Shown piece after piece: positions 52,378 through 60,955 of a stretch of 64,000 bases of DNA. The notes below the pieces were generated by a model. The model searched no databases. It saw only the letters and a list, made by a program, of their open reading frames with translations, and had not been told where the DNA came from. A program made the position numbers and the translations under genes. Position 1 is the stretch's first letter, and every line of letters begins with the position of its first letter. The DNA lies in the NCBI RefSeq assembly GCF_002260525.1, contig NZ_MRYI01000023.1, positions 29,128 to 93,127 on the forward strand. The letters run 5' to 3'. This DNA is from Hahella sp. CCB-MM4 (GTDB taxonomy: Bacteria; Pseudomonadota; Gammaproteobacteria; Pseudomonadales; Oleiphilaceae).

Positions 52378-53558
52378 AGTATGGCTTCCTCGTACCAGAC
52401 TTTTTTATAAAGTTCGATGATGTCTTCTTTGCTTGGAACTCTGGGATTGTTAGCCGGTGAGCCGGACGCAATTGCCTGCTCTGCCATCAGTTCCAGATTG
52501 TCGAAATACATGGCCTTGCTGATACCAAACCTTTCCAGGGATGGCACTGATAACTCGTGATTAAGTTCCTGCAACTCCAACAACAGGAGTTTCACCGCGT
52601 CACTATCACTACGTTCCCGTCCCACCAATCCCATTGCACGAGCGCAATCCGCGTATTTGGCGGTCTCGGCGGGGATGGAATAGGCCGTGATATGAGGCAA
52701 CAGCATGGCGTTGCTCATTCCGTGTGGAACATGGAAATGAGCACCTATAGGCCGGCTCATGCCATGTACCAGAGCAACAGAGGCGTTGGAGAAAGCCATG
52801 CCCGCCAGGGTCGCCCCCAGCATCATTTTTTCCTTCGCGTCTAGATTCTCGGGGTTGTACACCGCCTGCCTGAGGTTAGGAGCAATTAACTCCATGGCGA
52901 GCAAGGCCAGGCGGTCTGTAAAAAGGCCGGATTTACGACTGACGTAGGCTTCAATGGCATGGGTTAATGCATCAATTCCCGTGTCTGCCGTAATTCTTTT
53001 GGGTGCGGTCAGCGTGAGTTCATAGTCAACGACCGAGGCAACCGGCAGAAGACCTGGTCCCATGCACAGCATTTTTTCACTTGTCTTGCTGTCGGTAATA
53101 ATGGTGGCTCGTGTCACCTCAGAACCGGTACCGGCCGTGGTGGGGCAAGCGATCACCGGATAGGATTCCTCGCTTACGATATGGGGCACTTTGAAGTCCT
53201 GCATCCGCCCACCCTGGCGGGCCAGCAACGCAATCGCCTTGGCGCTGTCAATCACACTTCCGCCACCCAGCGCCACGATGCAGTCGAAGCCGCCATGACT
53301 AAACATTTCCACTGCCGGCAGGATCGAGTCTTCTGTCGGTTCGGGCTCAGTGTCCAGATAGCGGTCGCATGTCATCCCGTCATCCAGAATCGTTTTGCAT
53401 AAAGCATCGACTTTGCCTAATGAGGCCATCACGCCGTCACTAACCACCAACGGCTGGCTGCAACCAATATCACGCACCAGTTGCGGCACTTTCTTAATCG
53501 CACCCGCCCCCGTTTCCAGGAACTTGGGTAATATGATTCTCTGTGTCACTTGCTTCAC
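52374..53558 (-). CDS. Iron-containing alcohol dehydrogenase
   Basis: 394 residues of the Fe-ADH family (group III). The NAD-binding GGGSVIDSAKAIA and the metal site (ATAGTGSEVTRATII region; Asp in DTGIDALTHAIEAYVS; His residues in VHGMSRPIGAHFHVPHG) are all present. It would reduce or oxidise a short sugar alcohol or aldehyde such as glycolaldehyde/glycol or lactaldehyde/propanediol. It precedes the MMSDH-type gene with a 4-bp overlap. The upstream 181-bp gap to the kinase gene holds a short tandem repeat. Confidence 0.92.
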   Translation of the reverse strand: MKQVTQRIILPKFLETGAGAIKKVPQLVRDIGCSQPLVVSDGVMASLGKVDALCKTILDDGMTCDRYLDTEPEPTEDSILPAVEMFSHGGFDCIVALGGGSVIDSAKAIALLARQGGRMQDFKVPHIVSEESYPVIACPTTAGTGSEVTRATIITDSKTSEKMLCMGPGLLPVASVVDYELTLTAPKRITADTGIDALTHAIEAYVSRKSGLFTDRLALLAMELIAPNLRQAVYNPENLDAKEKMMLGATLAGMAFSNASVALVHGMSRPIGAHFHVPHGMSNAMLLPHITAYSIPAETAKYADCARAMGLVGRERSDSDAVKLLLLELQELNHELSVPSLERFGISKAMYFDNLELMAEQAIASGSPANNPRVPSKEDIIELYKKVWYEEAIL

Positions 53559-53566
53559 GCTCCTTT

Positions 53567-53598
53567 AGTAAAATTCGTACAGAGTAAAATGCGTACAT
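53567..53598. repeat. Two 16-bp tandem repeats upstream of the iron ADH gene
   Basis: AGTAAAATTCGTACAG (53567-53582) and AGTAAAATGCGTACAT (53583-53598) lie immediately upstream of the start codon region. They may alter the promoter or leader spacing. Confidence 0.75.
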
Positions 53599-53739
53599 TT
53601 ACCGTTAATTTGAGACAGCAGTGCCCGTACCTCTCATTCGCATGAGAAGCTCCTTTAATCTTTCCAGGATTAATTTTTCCTTAGGGAGTCCGGTACCGAA
53701 CGGTTACTAACCCGTTCGCCAAATAATACTTTTGACCAT

Positions 53740-55233
53740 TTAGAGCCCCTTGTTAATCAATTCGCTGATGACCTGATAACGTTTAAATCGTCGTCCCAAA
53801 ATGTCGCGCTTTTTCGGATCCGGAGAGAAAACCTGATAGTCTCCGCTCATCTCCGCCACGGCCCTGGCGAAATTCGGATAGAACCCTGCGGCGGTTGCTG
53901 CCGCCATGGCAGCCCCTTTGGTTCCGCATTCATTGCAACGATTGACCCAGATGTCGATTTCCAGCACATCTGCAAACAACTGGCTCCAGAATGCGCTTCG
54001 AGCCCCTCCACCGCTTAACCGGGCAAGATCAACATCGATGCCGGCCTTACGTAGTTTGAGCAAGTGTTCCAAGTGCCCAAACACAATGCCCTCGTAAACG
54101 GCATACAGGAGGTCTGCCTTGCGATGCCATCCTGACAGGCCAAAGAAACTGGCCCCTGCTGTGGCAGAATCACTGGATCCGTACAGATAGGGGTGGAACA
54201 GCGGTAACTGCTCGGTGATATCCACCTTTTCCACCATCGCGTTACAGTAGTCGAATACCTTTTGATTCAGGGTTTCAGCCACTTGTTGCTCGGTTTGGAA
54301 GAATTCACGGACGAACCATTCCAGATTGGACGCTGAGGTCGCACTGTTTTCCATGGCCAGGTATCGCCCTCCGGGAAACACACTGGACATGAACAATTCA
54401 TCTGAGGGTAGATCCCTTGTCACCACCTGATTGATGCTCCAGGTTCCAGTGATGATCGAGGCCTCCGACACGTCCCAAACGCCACTACCCAAGGCACTGG
54501 AAATGACATCGAAAAGCCCGGCCACCACCGGTGTTCCCGGCTTCAGGCCTGTAAGACCCGCCGCCTCCCCGGTTACCACGCCCACCACATCTTCAGACTG
54601 CACCGGGGGTGCCACCTTATGGGTGATCTCCTCCAGATTGAGCAGCTTCAACAATGGCTGACTCACTTCATTTCGAGTGAAATCGAACAGGCCCGATGCG
54701 CTCAGATCGCCGTAATCGGTACTGCACTTTCCGGTCAGGCAGAAATTGATGTAATCCTTGCAAAACAGCACTCTGCCGATATTCGAATACACTTCCGGCG
54801 TATGGCGTTTTAGCCACATCAGAAGCGCAGCCGTCTGTGACGGCCACAGTCCCTGCCGGTTCAGTTCCCGTATTTGCTGATAGGAATCGGACTTCTGGAA
54901 CTCCTGAATCAGCTCATCGGCCCGGTTATCCAGTGATTGAATGCCAAGCAAGGGTTTGTCTTTATGGTCAAGCAGATAAGCGCCGTTTCCATGTCCGCTG
55001 ACACCAACGGCCTTGATCTGGTCCGTATGGATTGAAAGCTCCGTCAGGACACCCTGGACAACTCCGACAGTTTTGTTCCAAAGACCGTACATGTCCGATT
55101 CAGAATGTCCCGGCTGGGGAAAGCGGGTTTCCACGCGAGTGGCCCTACTGCCCAACTGTCGGCCTTCCCTGTCAAAAACAGCGGCTTTGACGGCGGTATT
55201 CCCGCAATCTATTCCCAGAATGTACTCAGCCAT
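53740..55233 (-). CDS. FGGY-family carbohydrate kinase (LyxK/L-xylulokinase-like)
   Basis: 497 residues. N-terminal ATPase motif YILGIDCGNTAVKAAVFDRE; FGGY blocks VSGHGNGAYLLD, SLDNRA, TGLKPGTPVVAGLFDVISSA, ITGTWSINQVVTR and the C-terminal nucleotide site RLSGGGARSAFWSQ. The match to E. coli LyxK (L-xylulose kinase) covers LFDV, GTW and SNLEWF positions, but EryA-type polyol kinases share the same scaffold. It phosphorylates a ketose or polyol imported by the nearby ABC transporter. GAGG upstream of the ATG at 55233; codons to 55260 are discounted. Confidence 0.88.
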   Translation of the reverse strand: MAEYILGIDCGNTAVKAAVFDREGRQLGSRATRVETRFPQPGHSESDMYGLWNKTVGVVQGVLTELSIHTDQIKAVGVSGHGNGAYLLDHKDKPLLGIQSLDNRADELIQEFQKSDSYQQIRELNRQGLWPSQTAALLMWLKRHTPEVYSNIGRVLFCKDYINFCLTGKCSTDYGDLSASGLFDFTRNEVSQPLLKLLNLEEITHKVAPPVQSEDVVGVVTGEAAGLTGLKPGTPVVAGLFDVISSALGSGVWDVSEASIITGTWSINQVVTRDLPSDELFMSSVFPGGRYLAMENSATSASNLEWFVREFFQTEQQVAETLNQKVFDYCNAMVEKVDITEQLPLFHPYLYGSSDSATAGASFFGLSGWHRKADLLYAVYEGIVFGHLEHLLKLRKAGIDVDLARLSGGGARSAFWSQLFADVLEIDIWVNRCNECGTKGAAMAAATAAGFYPNFARAVAEMSGDYQVFSPDPKKRDILGRRFKRYQVISELINKGL

Positions 55234-55265
55234 AAATTGCAAACCTCTTGCTCCGACCATCTAGT

Positions 55266-56105
55266 TCAGCTGTGATAAATACCCAGAGCATCGCTCACGG
55301 TAGCGTTATCATGGATCATCGCCATAAAGGCCTGGACAATCTTGTGTGGATTCGGATGCTGATAGATATTCCTGCCGTACACCATGCCTACAGCTCCCTG
55401 ATCCAACAGAGCGCGGGATTTTTCGAACACCTTTTCGATGTCTTCCTTACCACCGCCACGAACCAATACCGGGCAGCGGGAAGCTTCCACAACCTTATGG
55501 AAATCAGCCGCATTATCAGTGGGGTCAGCTTTGATAATATCGGCACCGAGTTCCCGTGCGACCCGCGCAAGCGTCACAATCTTCTCGCAGTCACCGTCCA
55601 CCATATAGCCGCCGTTGCCACTATTCGGCTGCATGACCAGGGGTTCGATCATCAGCGGCATACCATACTTCTCGCAGTCCAGTTTTACCTTGCTGATATT
55701 CTGGATACATTGACGGAACAGATCAGGCTCATCGGGCAGCATGAACAGATTCACCACCACACACGCGGCATCCATCTGCACCGCTTGCAGCACCGGATCC
55801 TGGTCATTCTGCAGCAATGCCCACATCACACGATGACGTTCGGCGTTATATGGGTTGCCCAGATCTATTCGCATGACCAGCGCAGGCTTGTCCTTGCCGT
55901 TCACATTCTGCAGCAGATCAGCCTGCCCGTATGTCATCTGGATCGCATCCGGGCCGGCCCCCACCAATTGGCCGACCACCTTTTCCATATTCTCCAAACC
56001 GTTGAGAAAAGACGGTTCGTTACAGACACCATGGTCAATGGCCACATCCAGACATCGCCCTTGATTGAACAGGCGATTCATACGGACTTTCTTAGTTAAA
56101 TACAT
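55266..56105 (-). CDS. DhnA/LsrF-type class I aldolase
   Basis: 279 residues, a TIM-barrel of the DeoC/FbaB family. Recognisable are CLDVAIDHG, the Schiff-base Lys candidate in GADIIKADPT, CPVLVRGGG and the phosphate-binding GAVGMVYGRNIYQHPN. LsrF and archaeal-type fructose-bisphosphate aldolases share this layout. It probably cleaves the phosphorylated keto product of the neighbouring kinase and GlpD-like dehydrogenase. The Tyr expected near the Lys in true FBA enzymes is not obvious. The start at 56105 overlaps the upstream gene by 14 bp, with GGAGA 8 nt away. Confidence 0.83.
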   Translation of the reverse strand: MYLTKKVRMNRLFNQGRCLDVAIDHGVCNEPSFLNGLENMEKVVGQLVGAGPDAIQMTYGQADLLQNVNGKDKPALVMRIDLGNPYNAERHRVMWALLQNDQDPVLQAVQMDAACVVVNLFMLPDEPDLFRQCIQNISKVKLDCEKYGMPLMIEPLVMQPNSGNGGYMVDGDCEKIVTLARVARELGADIIKADPTDNAADFHKVVEASRCPVLVRGGGKEDIEKVFEKSRALLDQGAVGMVYGRNIYQHPNPHKIVQAFMAMIHDNATVSDALGIYHS

Positions 56106-57855
56106 AGTGTTTATCTCCAAATACATCGGCTAAACCATCCGTTTCAGGAAGATCCAGATCGATTTGATAGCCGTTATGGGTGTTCAGGTATTCAGCCGCC
56201 GCCCGGTATTCCGCCTGGGTTCTGCCATAATCCCAGTGCAACTCCTTCGACATGAGGCCGGTTATTTCTGCCAGGGCTAAGGGAGTCACCAGGCCTTCAA
56301 TGGCAATGGTTGTGCGTCTTTGCAGGAGGTCCAGGGGCGTCTGGACATATTCCCGATGGATCAGGTAGCCAAGTTCGCGTCGACTGTAGGAGGGTATATA
56401 TTCCAATGCACTATCCGGCGCCTGGCGAATATGGTTAAGAATTTCAAGGCACGTGGTGCCGTATCGCTGCAGAAGAATATCGACTCTGCTGACCGGCACT
56501 GAATATTTGAAACTGACTTCAGTGAGAAAACGACTCAGCTGATTAAAATCTTCAGGATAATGGCAGCCCCCACCAATTTTGCGGGTTTTCGTGGACGTAA
56601 TACGGATCTTGTCCATGTCCAGCAGTATCTGGTCTGTTACCTGCTCGGCAAGCGCCCGAAACGTCGTCCATTTTCCACCGATCAATGAGTAAACCCGAGG
56701 TCCGGATGTTCCGATCTGATCGACCTTGATGGCATGGCTGCGGGGAATCTGCCCGGTGGTTTCGGTGCTGGCGGCCACCAGTGGCCGCACACCACTGAAA
56801 CGGTAGCAGATATCGGATTTATGGATTTCAATCGAAGGAAATATGGTCTTGACCGACGCCAGGATGTAATCCACCTCCTCTTCAGTGCAGAGTGCGGATC
56901 CAGGTTCCTGTACAGGGATGTCCGTGGACCCTATCAATACCTTTTCAAGAAAGGGAAACATGATGCAGACACGGTTTTCACTGTTTTCGTAGTAAACCAT
57001 GGCGCCGTTGAGCTCCCGATGCAGTTCGGGGTGGTCGACGATAATATGAGAACCCTTGGTGCCCGACAGGTATCTTGAGTTGATGCCTGCCGCCCGATTA
57101 CAGTGATCCACCCAGGCCCCTGTGGCATTGACAATAACCCGGCTGCGCAACCGGCGACGAATCCCCGTCTCGGTGTCTGCTACAACCACTCCGTCATCAT
57201 CGATGGACTCAACCAGGGTATAGTTCAGGGCATGGGATTTACCCTGCTGTTGATCGCCGTCCTGCAACAGCTCAATGGCTAGCCGCTCCGGGGCACTGAT
57301 CCAGGCATCGTAATAGACAGCACTGCATTTCACCGAAGACGAATAACTAGGCCAGCGCTGAAAGGTATCACGAGTACCTTGAAGGCGGTGTCTCGGCATT
57401 TGCTGATCTTTACGGGTAAAGAAGTCGTAAAGACTCAGGCCCAGTTTGACAATTAACGCACCGCGATCCGTTACCTTATTGTTGATGCCGAGAAACCGGA
57501 GCGCTGCGGAAAACAGACCACTTGTCCATGAGTAAAGCGGAATATTCGTTTCCAGAGGACGGACATAATGGGGAGCGTTCTCCAGCAGCCGGTTGCGTTC
57601 GTACAGTGATTCCCGCACCAGTTCAAACTCAGCATTTTCAAGGTAACGCAAACCACCATGGATCATGCGAGACAACGCAGAGCTGGCTTTACTGCAGAAA
57701 TCATCTTTTTCCACAATTAATACTTTCAACCCTTGCAGGGATAGTTCCCGATAGGCTCCAATTCCGTTGATACCACCACCGATGATAATGGCGTCAAATG
57801 CCTCACCATCAATGAGACTCTCAATTGCCCTTGGCTGCCGCATTAAGTCTTCCAT
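56092..57855 (-). CDS. GlpD-like FAD-dependent polyol-phosphate dehydrogenase
   Basis: 587 residues. The N-terminal FAD motif is DAIIIGGGINGIGAYRELSL, followed by KASSALSRMIHGGLRYLENA, the GlpD signature for binding FAD; VNATGAWVDHC and KGSHIIVDHP are also present. The C-terminal DAO domain (about 385-520) completes the family layout. GlpD oxidises glycerol-3-phosphate at the membrane; homologues such as EryB act on tetritol phosphates. In this array it would oxidise the phosphorylated polyol made by the FGGY kinase. AGGGGA 5 nt before the ATG at 57855. Confidence 0.9.
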   Translation of the reverse strand: MEDLMRQPRAIESLIDGEAFDAIIIGGGINGIGAYRELSLQGLKVLIVEKDDFCSKASSALSRMIHGGLRYLENAEFELVRESLYERNRLLENAPHYVRPLETNIPLYSWTSGLFSAALRFLGINNKVTDRGALIVKLGLSLYDFFTRKDQQMPRHRLQGTRDTFQRWPSYSSSVKCSAVYYDAWISAPERLAIELLQDGDQQQGKSHALNYTLVESIDDDGVVVADTETGIRRRLRSRVIVNATGAWVDHCNRAAGINSRYLSGTKGSHIIVDHPELHRELNGAMVYYENSENRVCIMFPFLEKVLIGSTDIPVQEPGSALCTEEEVDYILASVKTIFPSIEIHKSDICYRFSGVRPLVAASTETTGQIPRSHAIKVDQIGTSGPRVYSLIGGKWTTFRALAEQVTDQILLDMDKIRITSTKTRKIGGGCHYPEDFNQLSRFLTEVSFKYSVPVSRVDILLQRYGTTCLEILNHIRQAPDSALEYIPSYSRRELGYLIHREYVQTPLDLLQRRTTIAIEGLVTPLALAEITGLMSKELHWDYGRTQAEYRAAAEYLNTHNGYQIDLDLPETDGLADVFGDKHYVFN

Positions 57856-57874
57856 AAGATCCCCTGGCATTAAC

Positions 57875-58864
57875 CTATGAGTTGGTGGATATCCGGTTGA
57901 TATGTCTGCTGACCGACATAGAGATCAAATCCAGAATTTCGTCGTTGAGCTTCAGATTGCCGGCGCGCGCATTTTCCGACGCCTGGCGGGCGTTACGTGC
58001 TCCGCATAACGCGTAGGTGACTCCCGGTTGGGCCAACGTCCACGCGATGACCAATTGTGCAATCGAAATATCCAGATCATTCGCCAACGGAGCCACTTCC
58101 TGGCAAAACTCCTGCACAATCTGCAGGTTTTCCGGAGAAAACAGAGGGTCTGTCAGACGCTGGTCATCACCGCTGAAGAGCGTATTTGAAGTGATCTTTC
58201 CAGACAGAAGCCCAAGAGCTAACGACGAATAACTCAGGCAGGACACTTTTGTATCAATGGTATGCGGCAGAATTTCTGCCTCCAGTGCGCGGTCGATCAT
58301 GTTGTAACGCTCCTGGACAGCATCCACCGGCCCGAATTTCTGGTACTCCTTCAGTTCGTCAATAGTGGCGTTACTGATACCAATCGCGCGGATTTTTCCT
58401 TCCCTCTTCAGTTCCAGCAAAGTCGACATGGTTTCTTCGATGGGCGTGGAAGGATCCTGCCAATGGGTGATATACAGGTCGATATAGTCCGTCTGCAGAC
58501 GTTCCAGGCTTTGATCCAGCTCGTAACGAATGGATTCAGCTCCCAGAAACCGGTGCACATCCTTGCCTTCCTCGTTAAAGAAATACCCGCCTTCGTTGGT
58601 ATGCCAGACCAAACCGCATTTGGTCGCGAGGATAACCTTCTCCCGCTGCCCCTTGATGGCCTCGCCCACCAGTTTCTCTGAACGCCCCAAACCATAGGCC
58701 GGAGCGGTATCAATCAAAGAAACACCCTGTTTAATTGATTCACGTATGGCTTCTATGGACTGTTGTTCGTCTGTACCTCCCCACATCCAGCCACCCATGG
58801 CCCAGGTACCAAGCCCGATCACTGATGCGTTAATGTCAGTTGAACCAAGAACTCTCGTTTTCAT
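57875..58864 (-). CDS. Aldo/keto reductase
   Basis: 329 residues. All AKR landmarks are present: WAMGGWMWGG, the catalytic Asp/Tyr in GVSLIDTAPAYGLGRSE, the Lys in VILATKCG, the His in DLYITHWQDP, and GISNATIDEL. NADP(H)-dependent reduction of a sugar aldehyde or keto group is expected. The gene starts 4 bp inside the end of the SorC regulator gene (ATGA) and sits upstream of the GlpD-like gene by 19 bp, so all belong to one transcript. Confidence 0.92.
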   Translation of the reverse strand: MKTRVLGSTDINASVIGLGTWAMGGWMWGGTDEQQSIEAIRESIKQGVSLIDTAPAYGLGRSEKLVGEAIKGQREKVILATKCGLVWHTNEGGYFFNEEGKDVHRFLGAESIRYELDQSLERLQTDYIDLYITHWQDPSTPIEETMSTLLELKREGKIRAIGISNATIDELKEYQKFGPVDAVQERYNMIDRALEAEILPHTIDTKVSCLSYSSLALGLLSGKITSNTLFSGDDQRLTDPLFSPENLQIVQEFCQEVAPLANDLDISIAQLVIAWTLAQPGVTYALCGARNARQASENARAGNLKLNDEILDLISMSVSRHINRISTNS

Positions 58865-59835
58865 AAGGCTGTTTCCTTCAATTTTTCCAATACTGATTTC
58901 GCAGTAACGTCGTCCGACACCAATGTATTGACCATCTTCCCTGCCAGTGCGGCGGCGATCGGGTCGACTTTTTCAATGTTAGTGGCGACACCTATACGGA
59001 CCGGTATCTTTTGCAATTCCTCGATGGTCAGGCCGACCAGCTTTTGATTCAGGCTATCGAAGCAGGAATGTCCGTTGATATTGATGAGGTGGGCCAGAAT
59101 CTCACCCACACAATGGTTCTCATGAATGACATGGCGCTCTTCATCGGACAGATTTCGTAAATCGAAGTAACTCTCCGAACCTTTGGCGACGGCACCGATA
59201 CCCACCAAGGCGATATCCGCGTTACGCGCCAGGTCCATGACTTCCTTGCAGGAACGCATTTCGATCAGGACGTTTCTGTCTTCCTGGGTATCTGCGAACA
59301 AAGGCGCATGGATTTTCAGGGAATGTCCGCCGAGCTTTTCTGCCAGGGAGTACGCCAGGTGATTGACGTCGGTGTAATACTTGCCCTGTACCCCACCTGT
59401 GGCAGGTACGACTGTTACGTCGTACTTCCGGGTGGGGCGAATTGCACTGATTATCGCTGCCATCGCCTTCCCGCCACTGACGCAGATAACGTCCCCGTCC
59501 CGCAGTTTTTCCAGCAGAAGATCAGCGGCAGCCTCCGCCACAACGCGCAGGTTTACTTCCGGGTCTTTGCTTAGTGCCGCGCAAAGCACGGCGTCGGCCA
59601 GACCTGACTGCTCCACCAGTTTGCGCTCATATTGCACGAGATCCGCATGATCGAATTTGAGGTTGATTTCCACGAGCCCTTCTTCCCGTCCGCTACGGAT
59701 AATCCTGTTCACCTTCGCAGGCGAGAGAGAAAGGGTTTTCGCGATTTCCGACTGACTGATGCTGTCCAGGTAATACATGGTCAGTACCTTACGGGTAAGC
59801 CTATCGACGTTTCTTGGTGTGCTGTTTATTACCAC
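58861..59835 (-). CDS. SorC/DeoR-type sugar-binding transcriptional regulator
   Basis: 324 residues. N-terminal helix-turn-helix about 12-60 (MYYLDSISQSEIAKTLSLSP and AKVNRIIRSGREEG) precedes the sugar-binding domain of the SorC family (VCVSGGKAMAAII, VVPATGGVQGKYYTD, ALVGIGAVAKGSESYF). EryD of ery operons belongs to this family. The start is GTG at 59835 with AAGGA 8 nt upstream. It probably senses a phosphorylated intermediate and controls the array. An unusual point is that the regulator is embedded inside the operon. Confidence 0.9.
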   Translation of the reverse strand: MVINSTPRNVDRLTRKVLTMYYLDSISQSEIAKTLSLSPAKVNRIIRSGREEGLVEINLKFDHADLVQYERKLVEQSGLADAVLCAALSKDPEVNLRVVAEAAADLLLEKLRDGDVICVSGGKAMAAIISAIRPTRKYDVTVVPATGGVQGKYYTDVNHLAYSLAEKLGGHSLKIHAPLFADTQEDRNVLIEMRSCKEVMDLARNADIALVGIGAVAKGSESYFDLRNLSDEERHVIHENHCVGEILAHLININGHSCFDSLNQKLVGLTIEELQKIPVRIGVATNIEKVDPIAAALAGKMVNTLVSDDVTAKSVLEKLKETAL

Positions 59836-59925
59836 GTTTCTTTTCCTTAAAAGGTTGTAACTATATTTTTGATCTTTTTATTAGCCTGATTACCACTATC
59901 GAACTTACACAATGCGATCCAAAGA

Positions 59926-60933
59926 TCAGCTGGCCTTTTTGTGTAACAGATGATCCATTGCCACCGCCGCCAGCAGAATCAAGCCTTTAATAAAGTCCTG
60001 CCAATATACGGAGACATCGAGCAGAATCAACGAGCTTGAAACCACGCTCAACAATGCTATGCCCAGGATGGCGCCAAATACTGATCCCTGGCCGCCGTTG
60101 AAGCTTGCGCCACCAATTACCGCAGCGGCGATGATGTTGAGCTCCAGTCCCACACCAAAATTTGGGGTCGCTGCGCCAAACTTGGACATATAGATAATTC
60201 CCGCCAGACCACAGAGAGCCGAACAAAGAACGGTCACTCCCAGTTTTACCCGGTCTGTACGTACGCCGGAGTATTCCGCGGCCTTTTCGTTGCTGCCGGT
60301 GTAAAACACTTTTCGGAATGCCGTGGCATTGCGGAGCAGATAGTCACTGATGATGACAACCACGAAGAAGATGATGATGGAAAACGGCACGCCGAATAAT
60401 GTGCCCTGACCAACGTATTTGAATTCAGGCGGCAGGGAGAACAGCGAGATGGGCGTCCCCTGGGTGATGATCATGCTCAGCCCTCTGGCCAGTCCCATGA
60501 ATGCCAGGGTGACAATAAAGTGATGCAACCCGATCTTGGTGACACATAGCCCCATCAACATACCGATAAAAGCACACAGCCCAATGGAAGCCAGGCTGGC
60601 CAGCCAGGGGTCCATACCCGACACAAATAGTTTGGCTGCAAACACCATCGCCAGACACATGACCGCACCCACGGACAAATCGATCCCCCCGACGATAATG
60701 AGCAGAGTCATGCCCACTACCACGATGCCTTCTGTCGAAAAGGACAACAGCATTGCCTTCATATTTGCCCAGGTCAGGAAATAGGGCGAAGCAAAGCTCA
60801 TTGTAATAAAGAGTCCGATAATGATCAGAATCAAGGTGAATTCCCGCATATTCTTGGTACGGGAAAGCAGGCTTGACAGCGGATTTTGCGATTCGTTGGC
60901 CAAGCCTTTGTCTAGCAGCACTTCATTACTCAT
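59926..60933 (-). CDS. Sugar ABC transporter permease (second array)
   Basis: 335 residues, RbsC-type BPD_transp_2 permease with about 8-10 helices: TLLIIVGGIDLSVGAVMCLA, FIVTLAFMGLARGLSMIITQ, YTGSNEKAAEYSGV and AAVIGGASFNGGQGSVFGAI. A single permease, unlike the duplicated pair of the inositol locus. The frame is open upstream to 61065 over the ATPase gene, but GGAGA before the ATG at 60933 gives the start; it follows the ATPase stop by 22 bp. Confidence 0.93.
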   Translation of the reverse strand: MSNEVLLDKGLANESQNPLSSLLSRTKNMREFTLILIIIGLFITMSFASPYFLTWANMKAMLLSFSTEGIVVVGMTLLIIVGGIDLSVGAVMCLAMVFAAKLFVSGMDPWLASLASIGLCAFIGMLMGLCVTKIGLHHFIVTLAFMGLARGLSMIITQGTPISLFSLPPEFKYVGQGTLFGVPFSIIIFFVVVIISDYLLRNATAFRKVFYTGSNEKAAEYSGVRTDRVKLGVTVLCSALCGLAGIIYMSKFGAATPNFGVGLELNIIAAAVIGGASFNGGQGSVFGAILGIALLSVVSSSLILLDVSVYWQDFIKGLILLAAVAMDHLLHKKAS

Positions 60934-60955
60934 CTTATTCTCCGTAAAATCCCGG

